From Vibrio aestuarianus (GTDB lineage: Bacteria; Pseudomonadota; Gammaproteobacteria; Enterobacterales; Vibrionaceae), in contig NZ_JAAZTU010000027.1 in the NCBI RefSeq assembly GCF_012395185.1, forward strand, positions 1-64,000: a stretch of DNA of 64,000 nucleotides, given 5' to 3'. Below the pieces are notes generated by a model that saw only the letters and a program-made list of their open reading frames with translations, was not told the DNA's origin and searched no databases. The translations under genes and the position numbers were made by a program. Shown piece after piece: positions 17,315 through 25,428 of the stretch (position 1 is its first letter; every line of letters begins with the position of its first letter).

Positions 17315-18541
17315 ATGTATTATACCTACGTAGCTCGACAACCGATTCTCAACGCGAAGCAACACACGCTTGGTTATGAACTCCTATTTCGAGACGGAGA
17401 AAATAATGCTTTCCCTGCTCATATTGAGTCAAATCGTGCCACTTATCGTCTGATTGTTGAAAACTTCCTCTCTGTTGGGATGAATCCTGCAATTGCCAAA
17501 TCGCGTTGTTTCATCAATTTCCCCTATAAGAGTTTAATTCGTCGTCTGCCACTGACCTTGCCAAGAGATCAAATCGTGGTTGAAGTGTTGGAAACTTGTG
17601 CTCCAAGTGATGAGTTATTGGATGTGATTAAAGATCTTTATAAGCGCGGTTATATTGTGGCGTTGGATGATTTTGTGTATTCGCATGAATGGGAACGATT
17701 CCTACCTTATGTGCACATCGTTAAACTCGATATTATGGCGCTGGGCTTGGAAGAAGCGTGCGAATTTGTTCGTAAGCGGATTGCAGAGGGAAGTAAGCGA
17801 CGTTTTTTGGCAGAGCGAGTAGAAACGGAGCATGAATTTAATGTTACGCGCTCCGCCGGGTTTACTTTTTTCCAAGGCTATTTTTTCAGTAAGCCACAGA
17901 TCATTAAGCAGCGTTACGTTAGCCCCGAGCAAATTATCGCGTTAGAGCTGTTTCGTGAAGTGTGTAAACCTGACGTCGATTTTGAGCGAATTGAGTGCAT
18001 TATGTCGCAAGATGTTGCGTTGTCATACAAACTGCTCAGATTTGTTAATACCATGTCGGATCGCCTCTCGATGCCGATTTCCTCTTTTCGTCAGGCTCTG
18101 GTTTACCTTGGTCAAGACCGGTTGAAAACGTTTGTTTCATTGGCCGTGGCTTCGTTCGTTTCATCTAAGAAGCCGAAAGAGTTGTATAACTTATCGTTGC
18201 AGCGAGCTCAGTTTTGTCAGTTAATGGCAAGCCATCACTCGCTATACGAATACCGTGAACAGGCTTTTTTGATCGGTCTTTTTTCAGTACTGGATGCTCT
18301 GTTAGATATCTCTATTGAAGAGCTTGTTGAACAATTACCGCTTTCTGACGCGGTGAAAATAGCCCTGCAAAGGCGTGAAGGTCCTATTGGTGAGCTGTTA
18401 GCGCTAGAAGAGTGCTTTGAACAAGCCGATTGGCAAGGTGTGGAAGCGCATTGTGATGCGCTTGGTTTGGAGTTCGGCGTTGTCAGTGACGAATTGTCTG
18501 CCGCGTTGCGTTGGAGCCAAGATGTGAATCGCTTAATTTAA
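17315..18541 (+). CDS. EAL-HDOD two-domain signalling protein
   Basis: A 408-residue cytoplasmic protein with an N-terminal EAL-like domain (about 1-195) and a C-terminal HDOD domain (about 200-390). The EAL fold is visible (GYELLFRDG, EVLET, ALDDF, VKLDIM, AERVET, FFQGYFFSKP), but the signature EAL is replaced by ELL and the conserved EGVET by ERVET, so phosphodiesterase activity is doubtful; many EAL-HDOD proteins bind or sense without hydrolysing c-di-GMP. The HDOD part (QDVALSYKLLRFVNTM, ALVYLGQDRLKTF) has no HD metal dyad. V. cholerae has relatives affecting motility. Monocistronic, with a terminator behind. Confidence 0.88.
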   Translation: MYYTYVARQPILNAKQHTLGYELLFRDGENNAFPAHIESNRATYRLIVENFLSVGMNPAIAKSRCFINFPYKSLIRRLPLTLPRDQIVVEVLETCAPSDELLDVIKDLYKRGYIVALDDFVYSHEWERFLPYVHIVKLDIMALGLEEACEFVRKRIAEGSKRRFLAERVETEHEFNVTRSAGFTFFQGYFFSKPQIIKQRYVSPEQIIALELFREVCKPDVDFERIECIMSQDVALSYKLLRFVNTMSDRLSMPISSFRQALVYLGQDRLKTFVSLAVASFVSSKKPKELYNLSLQRAQFCQLMASHHSLYEYREQAFLIGLFSVLDALLDISIEELVEQLPLSDAVKIALQRREGPIGELLALEECFEQADWQGVEAHCDALGLEFGVVSDELSAALRWSQDVNRLI

Positions 18542-18567
18542 ACGTGAATTTTTTATGACATGAAGAG

Positions 18568-18592
18568 CACGCGCCTTGACGCGTGTTTTTTT
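18568..18592 (+). terminator. Terminator after EAL-HDOD gene
   Basis: Stem CACGCG/CGCGTG with a six-base loop followed by eight T residues, 27 bases past the stop codon. It separates this gene from the ars operon. Confidence 0.9.
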
Positions 18593-18634
18593 ATTTCTAA
18601 TATATATGGATATGCGTATGTGTGAGATTAAAAC

Positions 18635-18970
18635 ATGTTGCCTCATCAGTTTTTTAAAATGTTGTCCGATGAAACCCGCCTGCGGTGCTTGTTGCTTATT
18701 GCCCGTGAGGGACGTTTATGTGTGTGCGAGTTAACGGGCGCCCTGCAACAAAGCCAACCGAAGATATCACGCCACTTAGCCCTACTTCGTCAATCTGGGG
18801 TGCTGGTGGATGAGCGCCATGGGCAGTGGGTCTATTACCAAGTATCCAATCAATTACCTGGTTGGTTGCGTAAAGTAATTGAAGGACTTAAAAATTCAAA
18901 TTGTCTGCAGCAGCAATATGCTGCTGACAGCCAACGTTTACAGACAGAAACTCAGCGGCCATGTGCCTGA
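18635..18970 (+). CDS. arsR: ArsR-type arsenic-responsive repressor
   Basis: Winged-helix repressor of 111 residues (SmtB/ArsR family). Cys29 and Cys31 in RLCVCEL, plus Cys18 upstream, form the As(III)/Sb(III) site of the classical ArsR type; the recognition helix QSQPKISRHLALLRQSGVL follows. The C-terminal tail is longer than the minimal fold. It heads an operon with GAPDH, a phosphatase and arsJ, 15 bases apart from the next gene. The preceding 40 bases carry an AT-rich imperfect dyad around 18601-18622 (ATATGGATATGCGTAT) that could be the operator and overlaps a possible -10. Confidence 0.92.
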   Translation: MLPHQFFKMLSDETRLRCLLLIAREGRLCVCELTGALQQSQPKISRHLALLRQSGVLVDERHGQWVYYQVSNQLPGWLRKVIEGLKNSNCLQQQYAADSQRLQTETQRPCA

Positions 18971-18985
18971 ACAAGAGAGATAATC

Positions 18986-19987
18986 ATGACGATTAAAGTA
19001 GGAATTAATGGATTCGGCCGTATCGGTCGTTTGGCAATGCGCGCCGCGTTTGATTGGTCAGAAATAGAATTTGTACAGATCAACGATGTCGCTGGTGATG
19101 CTAAGACCTTGGCTCATTTGCTCGAATTTGACTCTGTACAAGGGCGTTGGCAGCATGCAGTTAGTGCAGAAGAAGAGATGATTATCATCAATGGTCAACG
19201 CATTAAAACGACTCAAGAGCGTGAAATTGCCAGTGTTGATTGGTCGGGATGTGATGTCGTTATTGAGGCGACAGGCGTGCACCGTAGCCGCTCTTTTTTG
19301 AATCAGTATCTTGAGCAGGGAGTAAAGCGAGTGGTCGTTTCTGCGCCTGTTAAAGAGGAGGGTATTGCCAATATTGTTGTCGGGGTCAATGACCATATTT
19401 TTGATCCACAGCTGCATCGTATTGTCACGGCGGCTTCTTGCACAACGAATTGTATTGCCCCGATTGTTAAAGTGATTCATGAGCAACTAGGCATTGAGCA
19501 ATCTTCATTTACGACTATTCATAACCTAACCAACACACAAACTATTTTGGATGCGCCGCATAAAGATTTACGCCGCGCTCGTGCTTGTGGTACCAGTTTA
19601 ATTCCGACTACCACAGGCAGCGCGACTGCCATTGTCGAAATATTTCCAGAACTGGAAGGAAAAATTAATGGTCACGCGGTACGTGTGCCGCTGGCGAATG
19701 CCTCGTTGACCGATATTATCTTTGATGTCAAAAGAGACACCACAGCGGAAGAAGTCAATGCACTGCTGAAAGTAGCAGCACAAGGTGAACTGCAAGGTAT
19801 TCTTGGTTATGAAGAACGTCCATTAGTGTCGATTGACTATAAAGGCGATCAACGCTCAACCATTGTCGATGCACTGTCAACGATGGTGGTAGGTAAACGC
19901 ATGGTGAAGATCTACGCGTGGTATGACAATGAAATGGGCTACGCAACGCGCACCGCAGAGCTGGTCCGTAATGTTGGCTTGGTATAG
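18986..19987 (+). CDS. Arsenate-linked glyceraldehyde-3-phosphate dehydrogenase
   Basis: A 333-residue GAPDH with NAD site [10 protein letters not shown], catalytic Cys152 in AASCTTNC and substrate loop around TTTGSATAI. Set in an arsR-arsJ operon, it belongs to the arsenic-associated GAPDH group that uses arsenate in place of phosphate to form 1-arseno-3-phosphoglycerate, the compound exported by ArsJ. This is not the housekeeping GapA by context, although the fold is the same. SD AGAGAG lies seven bases before the ATG. It is followed after ten bases by a phosphatase gene. Confidence 0.92.
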   Translation: MTIKVGINGFGRIGRLAMRAAFDWSEIEFVQINDVAGDAKTLAHLLEFDSVQGRWQHAVSAEEEMIIINGQRIKTTQEREIASVDWSGCDVVIEATGVHRSRSFLNQYLEQGVKRVVVSAPVKEEGIANIVVGVNDHIFDPQLHRIVTAASCTTNCIAPIVKVIHEQLGIEQSSFTTIHNLTNTQTILDAPHKDLRRARACGTSLIPTTTGSATAIVEIFPELEGKINGHAVRVPLANASLTDIIFDVKRDTTAEEVNALLKVAAQGELQGILGYEERPLVSIDYKGDQRSTIVDALSTMVVGKRMVKIYAWYDNEMGYATRTAELVRNVGLV

Positions 19988-19997
19988 GGAGCTAGAA

Positions 19998-20492
19998 ATG
20001 ACACATCCAACTTGGGAATTAGCGGTTGATGAAGCGGCATTAATCCTTACACCATGTCCGGGCACGAAGGGCGTAAGCTTGGAAACATCACTGCGTCAGC
20101 TAAAAGCGCAAGGGGTAGCCGCGCTTGTGACGGCAATCAATACTAGTGAAATGCAAGAGAAAGGCGTGCTAGCGTTAGGTGAAATGACCCAAGCGCTTGA
20201 TATGCAGTGGTTCCATCTACCTATTGAAGATGATTGTGCCCCTGATGCTGACTTTGCCTCTCAATGGGCAAGCATTGGACCACAATTGCAGTCACTGTTG
20301 GACAACAAGCAAAAAATTGCGCTGCACTGCATGGGAGGCTCTGGTCGAACTGGGTTACTCGCTGCTCATCTTTTGTTAGATCGTGGTTGGGATATCAATA
20401 CGATCATTGAACGTGTTCAAGTGCTGCGTCCGGGGGCTTTTACCAAGCCAGTTCAATGTGACTATATCCAGGCTGTTGCTCAATCTGCCTAA
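19998..20492 (+). CDS. Cysteine-dependent (dual-specificity-like) phosphatase
   Basis: A 164-residue protein tyrosine phosphatase fold, related to the CDKN3/DSP group. The P-loop is HCMGGSGRTG with nucleophile Cys111 and Arg117 (CX5R); the general-acid Asp probably lies in PIEDDCAPD around residue 76-83. SD GGAGCTAGAAA precedes the ATG at 19998; the open frame extends upstream inside the GAPDH gene, but that part is in another frame of a conserved enzyme. Its place between GAPDH and arsJ indicates a part in arsenate resistance. Its substrate is unknown; it does not look like an LMW-PTP type ArsC. Confidence 0.85.
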   Translation: MTHPTWELAVDEAALILTPCPGTKGVSLETSLRQLKAQGVAALVTAINTSEMQEKGVLALGEMTQALDMQWFHLPIEDDCAPDADFASQWASIGPQLQSLLDNKQKIALHCMGGSGRTGLLAAHLLLDRGWDINTIIERVQVLRPGAFTKPVQCDYIQAVAQSA

Positions 20493-20566
20493 TATGATGA
20501 GCTTTGGGACTATGATGTTCTCAAAGCTCATTAACCTCTCCTTTCAATGCTTACAGTGGCTATCTT

Positions 20567-21784
20567 ATGTTTTCAACATTGGAAAAAAGTATCCGACAAT
20601 ACATTTTAGTGACGTTTAATTATTGGAACTTCACACTAACAGATGGTGCTTTACGCATGCTGGTGGTGCTGTATTTTCACGACTTGGGTTACGGCACACT
20701 CGCCATCGCTTCTCTGTTTCTGTTTTATGAGTTTTTTGGTGTTGTGACTAACTTGATCGGTGGTTGGCTAGGAGCACGTTTAGGCTTGAATAAAACCATG
20801 AACATCGGTTTGCTGATGCAGATTGTTGCGTTGAGTATGTTGGCGGTTCCCAATGAGTGGTTAACCATTGTGTGGGTAATGGCGGCGCAAGCACTCTCAG
20901 GCATTGCGAAAGATCTCAATAAAATGAGTGCCAAAAGTGCCATCAAAACGTTGGTGCCTGATGATCAGCAAGGCGCATTATATAAATGGGTCGCCATCCT
21001 AACTGGCTCTAAAAATGCGTTGAAAGGGGTTGGTTTCTTCCTTGGTGGAGTACTGCTGTCTTTGTTTGGCTTCCAATATTCAGTGATTTTAATGGCTAGT
21101 ATGCTTGGTTTGGTGTTGATTGGTAGTTTAATTGGACTCGATACCGATCTTGGCAAAGCGAAAAACAAACCAAAATTTAGCCAGCTTTTTTCTAAATCAG
21201 ACTCAGTAAATATTTTATCTGCGGCGCGCTTATTCTTATTTGGTGCTCGTGATGTTTGGTTTGTGGTGGCTTTGCCTGTTTATCTTGGCACTGTGTTTGG
21301 TTGGGACCATTTGTGGGTAGGTGGCTTTCTTGCTGCGTGGGTAATTGGTTACGGTATGGTACAAAGTATTGCACCGCGCATAACAGGAAAAGCGCAAGGA
21401 AAAGTACCGGATGGCAGCGCGGCTGTCAGGTGGGTTGGTTTACTTGCCGTAATCACAGCTTTGATTGCCTATTGTGTACAAATAGGTTGGCAGCCGCAGT
21501 GGGTGATTGTCATCGGGCTGATGTTGTTTGGTGCTGTTTTTGCGGTTAACTCTTCGCTCCACTCTTATTTGATTGTCAGTTATGCCAAAGGTGATGGCGT
21601 GTCACTGGATGTTGGATTCTATTACATGGCCAATGCCATGGGGCGCCTAATTGGCACTATTCTTTCAGGCTACGTGTTTCAAGTGGCTGGGTTGGCAGCG
21701 TGTTTATGGGTATCATTTGCTTTTCTTGCCATCACGACCTTAATTTCTTTCAAATTACCTAAAGCTTCATTACAAACGGTTTAA
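20567..21784 (+). CDS. arsJ: ArsJ, MFS exporter of 1-arseno-3-phosphoglycerate
   Basis: Major facilitator of 405 residues and about 12 membrane segments. The N terminus (NYWNFTLTDGALRMLVVLYF) and ALSGIAKDLNKMSAKSAIK between TM3 and TM4 are characteristic of ArsJ. It exports the unstable arsenylated glycolytic intermediate made by the neighbouring GAPDH, which then breaks down outside to arsenate. The gene is 74 bases after the phosphatase gene and has a weak SD; a terminator follows. No arsC, arsB or acr3 occurs in the window, so this is a reduction-free system. Confidence 0.93.
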   Translation: MFSTLEKSIRQYILVTFNYWNFTLTDGALRMLVVLYFHDLGYGTLAIASLFLFYEFFGVVTNLIGGWLGARLGLNKTMNIGLLMQIVALSMLAVPNEWLTIVWVMAAQALSGIAKDLNKMSAKSAIKTLVPDDQQGALYKWVAILTGSKNALKGVGFFLGGVLLSLFGFQYSVILMASMLGLVLIGSLIGLDTDLGKAKNKPKFSQLFSKSDSVNILSAARLFLFGARDVWFVVALPVYLGTVFGWDHLWVGGFLAAWVIGYGMVQSIAPRITGKAQGKVPDGSAAVRWVGLLAVITALIAYCVQIGWQPQWVIVIGLMLFGAVFAVNSSLHSYLIVSYAKGDGVSLDVGFYYMANAMGRLIGTILSGYVFQVAGLAACLWVSFAFLAITTLISFKLPKASLQTV

Positions 21785-21803
21785 TACTTTTTAACTTAAA
21801 TTT

Positions 21804-21832
21804 GACGCAGTGCTTCGCTGCGTCTTTATTTT
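21804..21832 (+). terminator. Terminator of the ars operon
   Basis: Stem GACGCAG/CTGCGTC with loop TGCTTCG, followed by a T-rich tract (TTTATTTTTATT), 20 bases past the arsJ stop. Confidence 0.88.
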
Positions 21833-21874
21833 TATTGCTATAGTCAGACAAGTTTCTTTTCAAATGAGTAGCTT

Positions 21875-22888
21875 ATGAGACAGCGTGTCCTTTTTTTTGA
21901 TCTTCTCCGTTGTGTGGCAGCGGTTGCTGTTATTGGCATTCATGTTCTGGCTCCTTATCGTCAGCAATTTGGTGATATTCCTTTTGAGCAGTGGCTGACC
22001 GCGATTACTGTTAATAGCGTTAGCCGTTGGGCTGTTCCGGTATTCATTCTTATTTCCGGTGCATTAATGCTCAGTGATCGACGCCCTTTTGATGCGAAAT
22101 ATTATGTAAAGCGACGTTTAGGCAAAGTGTTACTGCCATTTTTAATTTGGTCGTTGTTTTACGCTTATTTGTCCGGCTGGAGTGCTGACGGGTTTAATGC
22201 TCAAGTGGTGAAAGATGTATTGATCCATAGCCCTGAGCATGCGACTTACTACCATCTTGGCTTTTTCTACTACTTTATTCCGCTCTATTTTGTGATTCCA
22301 TTTCTGCAAGTCTTGGTGAGACGAGTAGATGATAAAGCCTTGTATGCGTTGGTCGGTGTATGGTTACTTACGACCACCTTATTCCTGTTCGGGATTGATG
22401 GCCCCTGGAGTCATGAACTGTGGTTGTTTTCGGGTTACTTGCCTTTAGGTTATATCCTTTATCAAAAAGTGCCGTTAAATCGTCTATCGGTCGCAACGGC
22501 CACGCTACTTGGAGGCATTGCTCTATTTGCGACGATATGGATGGTGACGAGCCATAGCATTGCGGCTGGTGAGTATACGATAGGACGCTGGCTTTCTTAT
22601 AAAACGCTAAATGTGGTGTTAGCTGCCAGCATGGTCTTTATGCTGTGCCGTTATTTTGGTGAGGGGTTATCTGCCCGTACAAATCAAGTGGTGAGTTTTA
22701 TCAGTCAATACAGCTTGGGCATTTATATTTTACATCCGATTTTCTTATGGCCCGTGAAGGCATATGGATGGGATCAAGGGCATCCAGCTTGGGTTATTCC
22801 GTTGTGGATTATCGTCAGTGGTGCGGGATCACTCGCTGTCAGCTGGCTTGTTTCCCGTTCGGCTAAAACGCGTTGGCTACTCCCTTAG
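21875..22888 (+). CDS. Acyltransferase 3 family membrane protein
   Basis: Integral membrane O-acyltransferase of 337 residues with about ten hydrophobic segments. The N terminus FFDLLRCVAAVAVIGIHVL has the family's R/K-x10-H motif with the probable catalytic His in GIHVL. It resembles WecH/YiaH (acetylation of enterobacterial common antigen) and surface-polysaccharide acetylases; which glycan it modifies cannot be read from the sequence. No polysaccharide genes are next to it. Its end overlaps the convergent DUF2500 gene by four bases. Confidence 0.88.
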   Translation: MRQRVLFFDLLRCVAAVAVIGIHVLAPYRQQFGDIPFEQWLTAITVNSVSRWAVPVFILISGALMLSDRRPFDAKYYVKRRLGKVLLPFLIWSLFYAYLSGWSADGFNAQVVKDVLIHSPEHATYYHLGFFYYFIPLYFVIPFLQVLVRRVDDKALYALVGVWLLTTTLFLFGIDGPWSHELWLFSGYLPLGYILYQKVPLNRLSVATATLLGGIALFATIWMVTSHSIAAGEYTIGRWLSYKTLNVVLAASMVFMLCRYFGEGLSARTNQVVSFISQYSLGIYILHPIFLWPVKAYGWDQGHPAWVIPLWIIVSGAGSLAVSWLVSRSAKTRWLLP

Positions 22889-23214
22889 CGTTTGAGAGCA
22901 AAGTGTAGAAATTTATGACCGCAATAGGTCAGCGTCCCTTGGTCGCCTGGGTTTAATGCATGGTAATAATGTACGCCAACTTGGAATTCTCGTTTAGGGC
23001 CTATTTTGCCTTTCTGGACATAAATCCAGAACTCTTGGTCTTCTTCACCGGGGCGAGGGTGGGGGATAGCAATGGATTGTTTGTCGATTATGGTGACATT
23101 GGCTGTACGCTCGGGAGCATTCTCACCTTGCATGTGACGACGATAAAAATGGTTAAATGCCCAAGCTGCTGCAATGGCCAGTAAAGCTACTGTGATGATC
23201 AAGAAAAATGGCAT
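22885..23214 (-). CDS. yhhM: DUF2500 membrane-anchored protein (YhhM)
   Basis: A 109-residue protein with one N-terminal membrane helix (residues 1-20, FFLIITVALLAIAAAWAF) and a small beta-rich domain. Motifs PERTANVTIIDKQ, GVHYYHALNPGDQGTLTY and a basic end define DUF2500. In E. coli yhhM lies beside yhhN and rsmD, which are close by here too. Function unknown. SD AAGGAGTGCATC precedes the ATG. Confidence 0.87.
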   Translation of the reverse strand: MPFFLIITVALLAIAAAWAFNHFYRRHMQGENAPERTANVTIIDKQSIAIPHPRPGEEDQEFWIYVQKGKIGPKREFQVGVHYYHALNPGDQGTLTYCGHKFLHFALKR

Positions 23215-23432
23215 GATGCACTCCTTAGGGATGAAGTCACTATTTTAACGAGCAACATATATTAAAGAGTTATAAGTCTCAGCAAAGCGTGATCTAGAAT
23301 TGTTTAGAGAATTTTTTTTCGGCTGATATCACACTTTATTGGCAGGTTAGCCAACTAAAATGAGTCATAACCCTTCGAAAAAGTATGATACAGATAGTTA
23401 AGCTCCACTATGATTGGCAAAGGAGGGCGGTC

Positions 23433-23801
23433 ATGTCTGATATTGAACAAGTTGTACTGCGAACGCGTAAATTAGAAACCTTACTAAGAGAGCAGTACCA
23501 CGCCAACGGTAAAGGCCTTCACCAGTTGATCACTAGTTGTGAAGAGCGTTTGCCACACGATGTGATTAGTAAGCTGCGTTATATTGCGACAATTCGTAAT
23601 AAGGTGGTACACGAAGAGGGGTACCAATTAGATAATCGTACAGAGTTTTTGAATGTTTGTGGAGAGTGTGAGAAGGAGTTGACCCCGCGGAGTGGCCGTT
23701 TTATTTGGCGTGTTGCGATTTCATTGATGACTCTGATTACACTTGCTGCATTGGCGTTTTACTACATGCATTGGGAAGTTTTATCTAAACATTTACAATG
23801 A
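23433..23801 (+). CDS. DUF4145-like protein with C-terminal membrane anchor
   Basis: A 122-residue protein, chosen to start at the ATG behind a strong SD (AGGAGGGCGGTC); an upstream in-frame start would add 16 residues. The soluble part has LHQLITSCEERLPHDVISKLRYIATIRNKVVHEEGY, the HEPN-like DUF4145 pattern with the R-x4-H type NKVVHEE motif. Residues about 90-115 form one membrane helix, leaving a tail-anchored protein. HEPN domains are often RNases or nucleotide-binding parts of toxin and defence systems; here no partner gene is adjacent and function is unknown. Confidence 0.75.
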   Translation: MSDIEQVVLRTRKLETLLREQYHANGKGLHQLITSCEERLPHDVISKLRYIATIRNKVVHEEGYQLDNRTEFLNVCGECEKELTPRSGRFIWRVAISLMTLITLAALAFYYMHWEVLSKHLQ

Positions 23802-23820
23802 GATAGTTAAAAATTTGATA

Positions 23821-23854
23821 AAAAAATGGGGATGCATGTGCATCCCCATTTTTT
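23821..23854. terminator. Bidirectional terminator
   Basis: Fourteen or more paired bases (AATGGGGATGCA/TGCATCCCCATT) with A6 on the left and T6 on the right, so it can stop the DUF4145 gene from one side and the small minus-strand gene at 23866-23946 from the other. Confidence 0.95.
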
Positions 23855-23865
23855 GTATTCAGTAC

Positions 23866-23946
23866 TTAGTACATCATCGGCAGTGTCATTAGTCCAACGA
23901 TAACTGCGATCATTACAAGTCCCTGTTTTTGAGATGAAGAAATCAT
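23866..23946 (-). CDS. Candidate 26-aa hydrophobic small protein
   Basis: Minus-strand ORF of 26 codons starting at an ATG with an excellent SD (AAAGGAG, seven bases spacing) and ending 12 bases before a strong terminator. The peptide has a polar N terminus MISSSQKQG followed by LVMIAVIVGLMTLPMMY, a single membrane helix. The full transcription-unit layout (SD, ORF, terminator) argues that it is real although it is too short for most gene finders. Function unknown. Confidence 0.6.
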   Translation of the reverse strand: MISSSQKQGLVMIAVIVGLMTLPMMY

Positions 23947-24713
23947 AACACTGCTCCTTTAAATTAGTGAATTCATCTTATGTCTTTTACAATAGCACTA
24001 CTTTAGTGGCTTGATCAACATCAATTTGATGAAGTATCTAAAAATATAACTAAAAGTGGCTTGTATTGACCTATATTGGCTATGTTTAGTTATGTTTTTG
24101 AAGTGGTTGTATAGTGTGCTTGTTGGGTTTTATTTAACCTTTTGTTTTTTTATCTTATTGTTTTTGATTGATTTTTAAAGTTTGAATTATTGTTATTGGT
24201 ATGGTTTTTTCTGGTTTTGGTGCTTGGGGGATCTCGCTCTGTCAAAGTTTGGTGAATTCTCATTTTCTGAGAAAAAATGAATGGTTTTTTAGTGGTGGAT
24301 GTATTGCTATCTGGTTAGCACGGTATTTATTGATATTAATCTCATGATTATCGCTTTGATTTTGCTTCTGGTTGGGTTGTGTGGTTTTATGATGGCTTGT
24401 TTTTTATAGTTATATGTTTTTATTTGATTTTTTATTTCTAATTTAAAAATTATGGTCAGTGATATGTGCGTTTTTTGGTTGGTGTTTCTTTTTAAATTCA
24501 ATAAAAAACAGTGTTTTCTATGGTGGGGTGGTGCTGGACTGCAAAAGTGTATGTTGTTGGATAAGTATTAGTCAGGGGCTTATTATTTATCTGTTTTAAA
24601 CAACGCGAAGTGAATCCGTGGATTCGCTATCAAGATCCAACTTTTGTAGTCATATGCTGGACTTCAACGACCACATCCCTACACTGGCGGCAGATTCATA
24701 AAGGGGTAATGAC
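23947..24713. other. Long AT-rich intergenic region with possible structured RNA
   Basis: This 767-base gap holds no convincing gene. From about 24050 to 24530 the plus strand is very rich in T and G and poor in C. Two 12-base arms, 24537-24548 and 24640-24651 (GACTGCAAAAGT/ACTTTTGTAGTC, one G-T pair), could close a 91-base loop that contains an inner hairpin (GAATC/GATTC at 24612-24625). TGCTGGACT is repeated directly at 24532 and 24655. This could be a leader or small RNA upstream of yhhN. A 64-codon minus-strand ORF here is low-complexity and is not called. Confidence 0.4.
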
Positions 24714-25337
24714 ATGTGGAGCTGGCTCTCCGTTGCTTTGTCAGGATTCATCAGTATTTCTGCACTTGAAAGTAACAACATAAAACAAGCGGTAATGTTT
24801 AAAACATTCAGTATGTTGCTGTTGGTTGTTATCTTATTGAGCCAAACAAGCCAGTTATCTTCTCCGATTTTATGGATTAGTCTCGGTTTATGCGTATCCG
24901 CATTCGCTGATAGTTTGCATGTACTACAGCGCTACCCAAGAGTGTGTTTTGCCACCTTTCTTTTAGCGCAACTGATGTACAGCAAAGCATTTTGGTTACA
25001 ACTCTCAGGAGTGATGGTGTGGTGGTTACCCGCATTGCTGATTGCAGCCAGTATCGTTGCCTTTTTTCTACTGCTTCCTCAAATTGATACATTAATTTTT
25101 CCCGTTGCTATTATGGGGTTGATGTTAATCCAATTGGCGTGGGCTTCCGGTGAGCTATGGTTACAAGCTCATACCGTAGGGGCTTTGTGCGGATTTGTGG
25201 GTAGCTTAGTGCTAATACTGTCAGCCCTTTTGTTAGCTATTCATGATTACCGTCGTCCTCTGCCATTTGGCCGCTATTTAATTTCGGGCAGCTATCTGTT
25301 GGCTCAAGCTTTGATCACCGCATCTGTGGTTTTATAA
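24714..25337 (+). CDS. yhhN: YhhN/TMEM86 family membrane protein
   Basis: A 207-residue protein of seven to eight hydrophobic helices. SLGLCVSAFADSLHVL and the later ALLLAIHDYRR/LISGSYLLAQALI fit the YhhN family, whose animal member TMEM86B is a lysoplasmalogenase; bacterial function is not established. SD AAGGGGTAATGAC precedes the ATG. In E. coli yhhN is beside yhhM and rsmD, which are within 2.5 kb here. Confidence 0.85.
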   Translation: MWSWLSVALSGFISISALESNNIKQAVMFKTFSMLLLVVILLSQTSQLSSPILWISLGLCVSAFADSLHVLQRYPRVCFATFLLAQLMYSKAFWLQLSGVMVWWLPALLIAASIVAFFLLLPQIDTLIFPVAIMGLMLIQLAWASGELWLQAHTVGALCGFVGSLVLILSALLLAIHDYRRPLPFGRYLISGSYLLAQALITASVVL

Positions 25338-25428
25338 ACGTTAAACACCTCTGGCTGTGACTAGCATCGAAATCTGTAAATTAGGCTGATATACTGCGCC
25401 AACTTTGAACTAATGAGAGTTGTGCGAG

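Noticed and set aside
24307..24501. 64-codon minus-strand frame rich in Lys, Ile and Asn
   Set aside because: Product of the skewed low-complexity region; no SD or recognisable fold.
24600..24625. CAACGCG text considered as an integron attC site
   Set aside because: No matching partner GTTRRRY arm in proper place, no cassette array and no integrase.
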